This document shows positions 32,664 through 39,961 of a stretch of 64,000 nt of DNA, one piece after another. Source of the DNA: Alphaproteobacteria bacterium (GTDB taxonomy: Bacteria; Myxococcota_A; UBA796; GCA-2862545). The position numbers and the translations under genes were made by a program. The notes under the pieces are model-generated. The model searched no databases. It had not been told where the DNA came from and saw only the letters and a program-made list of their open reading frames with translations. The stretch covers positions 105,884 through 169,883 of the forward strand of contig JACKET010000015.1 of assembly GCA_020632875.1 (NCBI GenBank). The letters run 5' to 3'. Each line of letters opens with the position of its first letter. The stretch's first letter is position 1.

Positions 32664-34592
32664 TCAGTGGCGATCGAGCCAGTCCCGCCACGTCTCGAGC
32701 CGGTGCACCTGGTGCGCGGGCTTCGACAGGCCGTGGCCCGCACCCGGGTACGCGTAGAGCTCGGTCTCGACGCCGTTGTCGACGAGCGCCCGGTACAGCG
32801 TGACGCCCTGGTCGAACGGCACCCGTCGGTCGCTGCGCCCGTGCAGCACGAGGGTCGGCGTCTTCACCTGGTGGAGGAACAACCTCGGGTTCGCGGCGTC
32901 GAACTTCTGTACGTCGGCCCAGGGGCGCCCCGTGAACTCCCAGTCGGCGACCTTGCCATGGTTGATGTCGGACCCGACGTACTGCGCGACCGTGTCGACC
33001 ACCGCCGCGCCCGCGACGGCGGCCCGGTAGCGCGTCGTGTGGCCGATGGTCCACGCCGTGAGGTACCCGCCCCACGACCAGCCGCCGTAGTACAGGTGCG
33101 TGGCGTCGGCGCGGCCCGTCGCCACCAGGTGGTCGACGCCCGCTTCGATGTCCATGAGCTCGATCTCGCCGAGCCGGCCGCGGTTCGCCGCGTAGAAGTC
33201 GCGCCCGTAGGCCACGCCGCCCCGGTAGTTCGGGTGGAACACCGCGTACCCGTTGAGCGCGAAGAAGTGCGCCCACCCGTCGAATCGCTCCGTGCTGACG
33301 GAGTCCGGCCCGCCGTGCGGCATCACGAGCAGCTTCATCCCCTGCCCGTCCGAGCCGTTCGGCACGTAGAGGATGCCCTCGAGCGCGGTGCCCTCGGGCC
33401 CGGTCCACTGGACGATCTCGGACCGCGCGAGGGTCCAGTCGGCAACCCCCGGGTTCGGGTCGAAAAGGACCTCGGACCGGCCCTTCTTCAGGTCGATCAC
33501 CTCGATGCGGCCTGGATTCGTGGGGCCCGATGTGCGCGTGAACAACCGCCGGCCCTTCGCGTCGAGCGCGAGCCCCTGGAGGACGTGCCCCTCGAAGGCC
33601 TCCTCGCGCACGGCGCCACCGCTCGCAGGCACCGACCACAGCCGCGTGCGCGTCTTCGCGCCCACCGCGACGAGCAGCGTGCTGCCGTCCGGCATCCAGA
33701 CGAAGTCCTCGACCATGGGGTCTGCGTCGGCGAGCGCGTTCCACGTTCGTCCGCCCGCGAGGTCGCGCACCCGCAGCCCGTCCGTCAGCCCACCCGTCTC
33801 GCACGACACCCACGCGATTCGCGTGTCGTTCGGCGAGAACGACACCGAGCCGATGCAGCCCTCGGCGTCCGGAACGGCCTCGACCCCGCCGTCGTCGAGC
33901 AGGGCCAGCGTGGGCCGGATGGTGTTCTCGTACGCGTTGTTGGCCTCGCTGACGGTCAGCGCGAAACGCCCGCCCGCATGGGACTCCGTGAACTCGAGCA
34001 CGTGACGGGACCCGTCGGTGAGGGCCGTCGTCTCGCCCGTGGCGAGATCCAGGCTGTACAGGCGGTGGTGCGGACGGTCGCGCTCGAACCGCTCCACCGC
34101 GCCCGTGCGGAACGACTCCGCCTTCTCGGCCTCGGACTTGGAGGGCGCCGAGAGGAACCGGAGCGCGCGACCGTCGGGTGAGTACGCGAGGGAGTAGGGC
34201 GAGAGGTCGTCCACATCGAGCGTGCGTGCCTCCCCACCTCCCACCGGCAGGAGGTGCACGCGGTCGTCGTCGTCGGACGCGCGCACGAACGCGACGGTGC
34301 CGCCGTCGGGGCTCCACACGGCCTGGGAGGGGGCCTCCTCGCCCCACGTCAGCTGGCGGAGCGGCCCGCCGCCGGACGCGACGAGGTAGAGCTGGCGGGT
34401 GTGGGTCCAGCCGCCCTCGGTGTCGCCGCCGGGCTTCGCTTCGGGGTCGAACGACCACCCGCCCGACCCGAACAGCACCCAGCGGCCGTCGGGCGAGAGC
34501 TGCGGGGCGTCGGCGAACTGGAGCGCCGAGAGGTCGGCGGCCGTCGGGAGCGGGCCGTCGGCGAGAGCGACGAGAACGAGCAGCCAGGACAA
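32664..34592 (-). CDS. Exported S9 (prolyl oligopeptidase-family) peptidase
   Basis: 642 residues. Short signal (MSWLLVLVALADGP), a seven-bladed beta-propeller (DAPQLSPDGRWVLFGSGG, VWSPDGGTVAFVRASDD...) to about 390, then an alpha/beta hydrolase with Ser506 in GGWSWGGYLTAW, Asp588 in LHGRSDRRVPFDQG and His620 in GAGHGLSKP. It is of the dipeptidyl-peptidase/acylaminoacyl-peptidase type. The start is TTG 34592. The ribosome site GGAGG lies inside a perfect palindrome (34595-34612), so translation may be held back by a hairpin. Confidence 0.93.
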   Translation of the reverse strand: MSWLLVLVALADGPLPTAADLSALQFADAPQLSPDGRWVLFGSGGWSFDPEAKPGGDTEGGWTHTRQLYLVASGGGPLRQLTWGEEAPSQAVWSPDGGTVAFVRASDDDDRVHLLPVGGGEARTLDVDDLSPYSLAYSPDGRALRFLSAPSKSEAEKAESFRTGAVERFERDRPHHRLYSLDLATGETTALTDGSRHVLEFTESHAGGRFALTVSEANNAYENTIRPTLALLDDGGVEAVPDAEGCIGSVSFSPNDTRIAWVSCETGGLTDGLRVRDLAGGRTWNALADADPMVEDFVWMPDGSTLLVAVGAKTRTRLWSVPASGGAVREEAFEGHVLQGLALDAKGRRLFTRTSGPTNPGRIEVIDLKKGRSEVLFDPNPGVADWTLARSEIVQWTGPEGTALEGILYVPNGSDGQGMKLLVMPHGGPDSVSTERFDGWAHFFALNGYAVFHPNYRGGVAYGRDFYAANRGRLGEIELMDIEAGVDHLVATGRADATHLYYGGWSWGGYLTAWTIGHTTRYRAAVAGAAVVDTVAQYVGSDINHGKVADWEFTGRPWADVQKFDAANPRLFLHQVKTPTLVLHGRSDRRVPFDQGVTLYRALVDNGVETELYAYPGAGHGLSKPAHQVHRLETWRDWLDRH

Positions 34593-34594
34593 GG

Positions 34595-34612
34595 GCGACC
34601 TCCGGAGGTCGC
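34595..34612 (-). promoter_or_regulatory. Perfect palindrome covering the ribosome site of the S9 gene
   Basis: GCGACCTCCGGAGGTCGC is a perfect 18-bp palindrome. The GGAGG inside it is the only ribosome site for the TTG start at 34592, and TTAGGGG just upstream (34613-34619) may be the -10 box. In RNA the two halves pair, hiding the site. Confidence 0.7.
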
Positions 34613-34629
34613 GCCCCTAACGCGCCACG

Positions 34630-35715
34630 TCAGTCGAGGGCTTCTTCGACCGTGCCCGCCGCGTAGTTCTCGGCGATGTAGTAGGTCGCGAGGACCTCGG
34701 CCATCGGGTCGGGCGTGTAGTCGAGGAACGTGATGCTGTTGCGGCCGCGCTGGTACAGCACGCGGCACGTCTCGGTCTGGGTCTCGGGCATGCAGACCTC
34801 GAACCCGACGGTGATCTCTTGATCGTTCTCGCCCACGAACGTGACGAGGATGTCGAGCAGCAGGTCGGGCTCGGTGACCGGGATGCGGGAGAGGAAGAAC
34901 TCCTGCTTGAGGCCGGAGGTCTGGAGGCCGAGCGCGTCGAGCGCGGGCTCCCAGTCGGTCTCGCAGATGGAGTACGTGATGCCGTTCGTGGCCGCTGCGT
35001 ACTGGAGGTACTGGGTGCCCGGCCGGAAGCTGCCGACGCAGGCGGGGTCTGCGACCTGCGCGACGATCGCGTGCATCGTGACCAGCCCCGGACGCGCCTT
35101 GAGCCCCGCGGCCCACTGGAGGAACTCGGGGATCGTGACCGGGTTGGCGCTCGAGTTGTCGAACGTGTCGGACACGAAGATGATGTGCAGCTCGCCCTCG
35201 TCGCGGAGGAAGCCCTCGTTGCGCGGGCTGTCGCGGTTGATCTCGAGCGCGTAGTACGCCGCGGCGCGGCCCGACTCTTCGGAGCCCGAGAGCACGCCGA
35301 GCTGCTGCGTCATCTGCGAGAACACCTGGGCGGGGTTCTCGGTGAAGTTGTCGATGAACCGGTAGCCGAACCCGGTGCGCAGCTTGCCCTGGTGGTCGGC
35401 GCGCTGGACATCCGTGCTGACCATGCCGATGTGGTAGTCGAGCCCCGAGTTCGTGAAGTAGTCGACGAACGACGGGAAGTTCTGCTGGAGGATGAACTGC
35501 TCGTCGCCCATCGAGCTCGAGTTGTCGACGACGAACAGGATGTCGACGACGGGCTCGGTGACCTGCACGATCCGGTCGATCTGGACGGGGTTCTCGGGCT
35601 CGGGCGGCACGCTGACCCGCGGATCGGCACGCTCGGGGATGAGGTCGGTCTCGATCTTGCAGCCCGCGAAGGCCAGGAGAGCGGAGCCCGCGAGGGCGAT
35701 GGAGAGATGGCGCAC
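34630..35715 (-). CDS. vWA-domain lipoprotein
   Basis: 361 residues. Lipobox LLAFAGC (Cys19), then a vWA domain: DILFVVDNSSSMGDEQFILQ with the first MIDAS Asp at residue 64, YHIGMVSTDVQRADHQGK, LHIIFVSDTFDNSSANPV with a further metal residue, and EFLQWAAGLKARPGLVTMHA. The remainder is a beta-strand tail. It looks like the substrate-binding/adhesion type common in surface lipoproteins of this group. The start is GTG 35715 because AGGAG is 8 bases upstream; an ATG at 35742 is in frame but lacks a ribosome site. Confidence 0.85.
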   Translation of the reverse strand: MRHLSIALAGSALLAFAGCKIETDLIPERADPRVSVPPEPENPVQIDRIVQVTEPVVDILFVVDNSSSMGDEQFILQQNFPSFVDYFTNSGLDYHIGMVSTDVQRADHQGKLRTGFGYRFIDNFTENPAQVFSQMTQQLGVLSGSEESGRAAAYYALEINRDSPRNEGFLRDEGELHIIFVSDTFDNSSANPVTIPEFLQWAAGLKARPGLVTMHAIVAQVADPACVGSFRPGTQYLQYAAATNGITYSICETDWEPALDALGLQTSGLKQEFFLSRIPVTEPDLLLDILVTFVGENDQEITVGFEVCMPETQTETCRVLYQRGRNSITFLDYTPDPMAEVLATYYIAENYAAGTVEEALD

Positions 35716-35773
35716 GGCAGACACTCCTGTCGTGCAGGTCATACCCGATTCATCGCCCGCCCGCAGGCCCGAC

Positions 35774-36541
35774 CTACCAGCAGGGGTCGTTCGCCTGGCC
35801 GGGGGTGCCCGGCTCACCACCCGTGGACACGACCGACACCTGGTCGCACCACGCGTCGAGGTCGTCGTTGCCATCTTCGTCGAGGGCCGACGGGTCGACG
35901 CCGATCGCCACCCCGTTCGTGAACCAGGTCTCGTCGTACTCGAGGCGATCGATCTCGACGCCGTCGGGCCGCGAGAGCACGACCTCGTCGGGGACGTTCG
36001 CGAGCGCCAGCCCGCCACCGAGCGACACGCGCTGGAACCAGCCGTCGCAGGGCACACCGCCGTTGAGGCTGGCGTCGGTCTCGGCGCACAGCACGTAGTA
36101 GCCGCCGGGCGGGACGATGAAGGGCCCCGAGAGCTCCCACGAGTCGTAGTCGAGGTCGTGGAACGTGTACCCGCTCACGTCGATCGGGTAGCTCGCGGTG
36201 TTGTAGAGCTCGACCCACTCGCCCATGTCGTCGGACACGACCTCGGGGTTGATCATGAGCTCGGAGAACACGAGGTCGCCGGGCTGCGCGATGGTGACGA
36301 CGGGCGGCAGGGGCTCGGGCTCGGGATCGGACTCCGGCTCGGGGTCGGGGTCGGGCTCGGGCTGCTGGGCGGGCGGATCGGACTCGGGCTCTTGCTGGGT
36401 GGGCGCCTCGGGCACCGGCTCGTCTTCGACGACATCGGGCACTTCGGCCTCGACCTCGGGCTCGAGCGGCGTGAGGTTCGAGACCCCGTACTCACTGCAA
36501 CCGACAGCGAGAGACAACACGACCAGCGACGCAATCCGCAT
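35774..36541 (-). CDS. Lamin-tail-domain (LTD) lipoprotein
   Basis: 255 residues. Lipobox LSLAVGC (Cys15), then an acidic Pro/Glu/Asp linker (residues 25-85, with PEPDPDPEPESDPEPEP), then an LTD: DLVFSELMINPEVVSDDMGE, WVELYNTASYPIDVSGYTFH, PPGGYYVLCAETD and GEPGTPGQANDPCW. LTDs occur in secreted nucleases and surface proteins and may bind DNA or protein. Two Cys pairs could form disulphides. It follows the vWA lipoprotein gene on the same strand. Confidence 0.85.
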   Translation of the reverse strand: MRIASLVVLSLAVGCSEYGVSNLTPLEPEVEAEVPDVVEDEPVPEAPTQQEPESDPPAQQPEPDPDPEPESDPEPEPLPPVVTIAQPGDLVFSELMINPEVVSDDMGEWVELYNTASYPIDVSGYTFHDLDYDSWELSGPFIVPPGGYYVLCAETDASLNGGVPCDGWFQRVSLGGGLALANVPDEVVLSRPDGVEIDRLEYDETWFTNGVAIGVDPSALDEDGNDDLDAWCDQVSVVSTGGEPGTPGQANDPCW

Positions 36542-36621
36542 GGCGACTCCAACAACGCAAGGGTTCAACCGGCCGCGCAACGTCGCGACCACGGGGACTG
36601 TATCAGAACCAGAATTCGGAT

Positions 36622-36644
36622 GCTGGATCGGATCCAGCTTTTTT
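36622..36644 (+). terminator. Terminator-like hairpin on the plus strand
   Basis: GCTGGAT, CGG, ATCCAGC followed by TTTTTT: a 7-bp perfect stem, 3-base loop and six Ts. It lies between the divergent genes at 36541 (minus) and 36712 (plus), so on the plus strand it would stop antisense transcription entering the FecR-like gene's promoter area. Confidence 0.6.
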
Positions 36645-36689
36645 CCTTCTCGGGGACCCCGCGTAAGCACCCGGGGGTTCGCGCGTTGG

Positions 36690-36695
36690 TAGAGT
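36690..36695 (+). promoter_or_regulatory. Likely -10 box of the FecR-like gene
   Basis: TAGAGT lies exactly 16 bases before the ATG at 36712, with GGAGG between them. The same spacing occurs ahead of the kinase, acyl-CoA dehydrogenase and MopE-repeat genes. Confidence 0.45.
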
Positions 36696-36711
36696 GCGCA
36701 CGGAGGAAGCC

Positions 36712-37743
36712 ATGCTCTGGATGCTGCTGTTGGGCTGCAGCTCCGCGGATGCCGAGGAGATCGCCGCGGTGATGCTGGTCACCGGGGATGCCCACATCCG
36801 CCGGGAGGGCGTGGATCTCCCCGCATCGGTCGGCACGCTCGTCGATCGCACCGACACGCTGATCACGGGTCCCGACGGGGCGATCATCGTGCAGCTGCGC
36901 AACGATCACCTCGTGCGGGTCGACGCCGACCTCGAGCTCCGGGTCACCGACATCGTGGTGCTCGACGCGCCGAAGTCCGCCGTGCCGCCCGGCAAACAGC
37001 TCGCCGACTTCCTCTACCCCGAAGAGGCCGACGCGCTCGGCACCCTCGTCACCCGCGCCGAGCGGGTCGCCGGATGGACGAGCCGGATCACCGCCGCTGA
37101 CTCGGTGAGCGGCGTCGAGCGCAGCTACGACTTCCAGGACGACGCCGACGGGATGGTCGCTCCCCAGGGCGCGCCCACGCCCGAAGACGTGCGCGAGGAG
37201 GAGCGGATCGGCACCATGGCGCCCGACGCGGCTTCGCCGAGGGGCTCCGGGAGCAGCGGAAAGCGGAAGCTGAAGGACGGCTACGGCATCACGGGCCCCA
37301 CCGAGAAGCCCAAGCCGCGCGCCACCAACCTGAACCCGCCCGCACCTCCCCCGCCTCCCCCCGAGCCGAAGCCCGCCGACGCGCGGCCCGATGGCGGTGG
37401 CGGCGGCGGCGGAACGAGCGCCCCGAATCCGGGCCTGAACCTGCACCCCGTCGACGCGAAGGCCGAAGCCGAGCCCACCGAGGCCATGACGATCGACCGG
37501 GCCGCGGCACAGGCGTGGTTCGCGGAGGGCGGCAAGCACCGCCAGTGCCTCGTCGACTGGGCGGCTGCGCTCCCGGTCGACGTGGATGCCGTCCGCATCC
37601 GCGTCCGGATCCAGGGGGGCATCGTCACCCGCGTCAACCTCGGCGGTGGCCTCGCGACTCCGACCTGCGTGCGCGACGCGCTCGTGGGCGCGGCGATCGC
37701 GGGCGGCGACGGCACCTTCGTGCTCGAGGTCGCGATCCAGTGA
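36712..37743 (+). CDS. FecR-like domain lipoprotein or secreted protein
   Basis: 343 residues. A short signal with MLWMLLLGC (Cys9) and then a FecR-like stretch: MLVTGDAHIRREGVDLPASV, LVDRTDTLITGPDGAIIVQL, RNDHLVRVDADLELRV. After a helical part there is a Pro/Gly-rich linker (residues 205-245, with runs of Pro and Gly), and a C-terminal 90-residue domain (AAAQAWFAEGGKHRQCLVDW, RVRIQGGIVTRVNLGGGL) like the TonB-C/AgmX-type strand domain. Coupled to the adenylate cyclase by GTGA. It may sense envelope state and pass it to the cyclase; that is inference. Confidence 0.75.
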   Translation: MLWMLLLGCSSADAEEIAAVMLVTGDAHIRREGVDLPASVGTLVDRTDTLITGPDGAIIVQLRNDHLVRVDADLELRVTDIVVLDAPKSAVPPGKQLADFLYPEEADALGTLVTRAERVAGWTSRITAADSVSGVERSYDFQDDADGMVAPQGAPTPEDVREEERIGTMAPDAASPRGSGSSGKRKLKDGYGITGPTEKPKPRATNLNPPAPPPPPPEPKPADARPDGGGGGGGTSAPNPGLNLHPVDAKAEAEPTEAMTIDRAAAQAWFAEGGKHRQCLVDWAAALPVDVDAVRIRVRIQGGIVTRVNLGGGLATPTCVRDALVGAAIAGGDGTFVLEVAIQ

Positions 37744-39944
37744 TCCCGGCCGCCCGGCGGCTCCCGCGCCTCGCTCCGTTCTTCGCCGTCGCGGTCGCCC
37801 TGCTGGTCGCCGTGCTCACGGGCATCGAGCGCGCGGAGCCCGGAAGCGGCGCGTGGGCCGAGGCCGACTACGCGCTGCTCGACACGTGGACGCGGCTCGC
37901 CGCCGACACCGCACCCCCGCAGGGCATCGCGCTCGTCGCCATCGACGACGCGTCGCTCGACGCGATGCCCGCCCTCGTCGAGCGGCGTGAGGGCATGGCG
38001 CGGCTCCTCGACGCGATCCGGGCGGCCGGCGCACGGTCCGTCGCGATCGACCTCTTCTTCACCTCGCCCGAGCAGACGCTCCCGCCCGACCTCACCGCGG
38101 ATCTCGGGGCCTGGATCGCGGCGCCCGAGCCCGAGACCCCGCCGGTCGCCGCGGACCTCCTCCGCCGCACGCACGCCGAGACCGTGGGCGACGGCCTGCT
38201 CGAAGCCGCGCTGAAGGAGGCGAGCGTCACGCTGGCCGCGCACTTCGGGCTCGCCGGCACGGTCCCGAGCGACGACCGCAGCCTCACGCGCGGCACCTAC
38301 GCGCAGGTCGTGCCCGGCGACGAGCTGCCGCCGTCCGAGCCGCGGATGGTGGCGAGCCTGCCGCGCTTCAACGCCGCGGCGAAGCGCCTCGGCGTCATCT
38401 CGATCCCCGCCGACCCCGGCGGCGTGCGGCGCATCCCCCTGGCCAAGCGCTACGGGCCCCGGCACTTCGTGCCCTTCGCGTTCCAGGCGCTCGCCGCCCA
38501 GGAAGACGTGCCCCGGGCGCGCATGGCGTTCCTCGGCAACGAGGGGACGGTGGCCATCGGCGATCGGCGCATCACGGGGTCGCACAACTCCATGTGGCTC
38601 GCATGGCGACACCCCTCCGCCTACCAGGCCATCTCGGTGCCCGCGATCGAGGTCGTGAACGGCGGGCCCCGCGCGGCGGAGCTCCGCGACAAGCTCGTGC
38701 TGGTCGGCCTCACCGACCTCGTCCGCGACACCATCGAGACCCCGTGGGGCATCGCGCCCGGGGTGTTCGTGCATGCCGCCGCGATCGACAACGCGCTCGA
38801 GGGCGCGCCGCTCGTCCGCGCCTCGGGGCGGGCCGACGCGCTGCTGGCGGCCGGCTGCGGCGGGCTCGTCGCGCTGGTGTTCTTCGCGCCGGGCCTGCGC
38901 AGCGGGGCCCGCTTCGCCGCCATCGCGCTGGCCGCGGGCGTCGCGCTCGGCGTGCCGGGGTGGCTGCGCGTGTCCCAGGGCATCTGGGTCGGCAGCGTCG
39001 GGCCCCTGCTCGCCGTGGGGCTGACGAGCGCGGCGGCCGTGTCGGTCGCGTGGATCCAGGAGGGTGCCCAGGCCCGCGAGCTGCGCCGGATGTTCGCGCA
39101 CTACGTCAGCGACGACCTCATCGAGGCCATGGTCGCCGACCCGAGCATGGTGCAGGTGCGCGGCGAGCGCCGCGAGCTCTCGGTGTTGTTCAGCGACATC
39201 CGCGACTTCACGAGCTTCTCCGAGCAGCTCCCGCCGCTCGAGCTCGTCGCGTTCCTCAACGCCTACCTCACCCCCATGACCCGCGCCGTGCTCGACCACC
39301 GCGGCTTCGTCGACAAGTTCATCGGCGATGCGGTGATGGCGCTGTTCGGCGCGCCGGTCCCCGACCCGGGCCACGCCGTGAACGCCTGCCGCACGGCGCT
39401 CGCGATGTTCGGGGCACTCGACGCGGTCCGGCCGGCCGCCGAGAGGCACGGCATCACCCTGGCCATCGGCGTCGGCGTGAACACCGGCGAGGTCGCGGTG
39501 GGGAACATGGGCTCGGCGGAGCGGTTCGAGTACACGGTGCTCGGCGACGCCGTGAACCTCGCGAGCCGGCTCGAAGGCCTCACGAAGACCTACGGCGTGT
39601 TCTGCATCGTCGGGCCCGCCACGGCCGCCGCGCTCCCCGCGGAGTTCCGCCTGCGCCGCCTCGACCTCGTCCGGGTGAAGGGCAAGGCCGAGCCCGTCGA
39701 GATCTTCGAGCTGTGCGGCGACGCGCGCGTGTCGGTCGCGTCCTACACGGCCGTCGAGCACTGGGACTCCGCCATCGCGGCCTTCCGGGCAGGGCGCTTC
39801 GACGAGGCCCGCAGCGGGTTCGCGTCGTTCCGCGCCGCCAACCCCGACGACCCCGTGTGCGCGACGTACCTCGAGCGGCTCGATTCCATCGGCCCTGTCG
39901 CCCCCGTCGACTGGGACGGCGTTTTCACCCACACGCGGAAGTAG
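37740..39944 (+). CDS. CHASE2-adenylate/guanylate cyclase
   Basis: 734 residues. One membrane segment, then an extracytoplasmic CHASE2 domain (DYALLDTWTRLAADTAPPQG, IALVAIDDASLDAMP, ARSVAIDLFFTSPEQ), three more membrane segments near 350-430, and a class III cyclase domain: LSVLFSDIRDFTSFSEQLPP with metal Asp486, FVDKFIGDAVMALFG with Lys526 and metal Asp530, and GSAERFEYTVLGDAVNLASR. A helical tail with TPR-like turns ends the protein. GTG 37740 starts within the stop of the FecR-like gene. It makes a cyclic nucleotide in response to an outside signal. Confidence 0.93.
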   Translation: MIPAARRLPRLAPFFAVAVALLVAVLTGIERAEPGSGAWAEADYALLDTWTRLAADTAPPQGIALVAIDDASLDAMPALVERREGMARLLDAIRAAGARSVAIDLFFTSPEQTLPPDLTADLGAWIAAPEPETPPVAADLLRRTHAETVGDGLLEAALKEASVTLAAHFGLAGTVPSDDRSLTRGTYAQVVPGDELPPSEPRMVASLPRFNAAAKRLGVISIPADPGGVRRIPLAKRYGPRHFVPFAFQALAAQEDVPRARMAFLGNEGTVAIGDRRITGSHNSMWLAWRHPSAYQAISVPAIEVVNGGPRAAELRDKLVLVGLTDLVRDTIETPWGIAPGVFVHAAAIDNALEGAPLVRASGRADALLAAGCGGLVALVFFAPGLRSGARFAAIALAAGVALGVPGWLRVSQGIWVGSVGPLLAVGLTSAAAVSVAWIQEGAQARELRRMFAHYVSDDLIEAMVADPSMVQVRGERRELSVLFSDIRDFTSFSEQLPPLELVAFLNAYLTPMTRAVLDHRGFVDKFIGDAVMALFGAPVPDPGHAVNACRTALAMFGALDAVRPAAERHGITLAIGVGVNTGEVAVGNMGSAERFEYTVLGDAVNLASRLEGLTKTYGVFCIVGPATAAALPAEFRLRRLDLVRVKGKAEPVEIFELCGDARVSVASYTAVEHWDSAIAAFRAGRFDEARSGFASFRAANPDDPVCATYLERLDSIGPVAPVDWDGVFTHTRK

Positions 39945-39949
39945 ACGGG

Positions 39950-39955
39950 TAAGAT
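39950..39955 (+). promoter_or_regulatory. -10-like box of the MopE/beta-helix gene (leaderless)
   Basis: TAAGAT ends 6 bases before the ATG at 39962 and there is no ribosome site. Transcription would start at or next to the ATG, giving a leaderless message. TATGCT at 49062 before the 49073 gene has the same layout. Confidence 0.45.
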
Positions 39956-39961
39956 TCGCCC

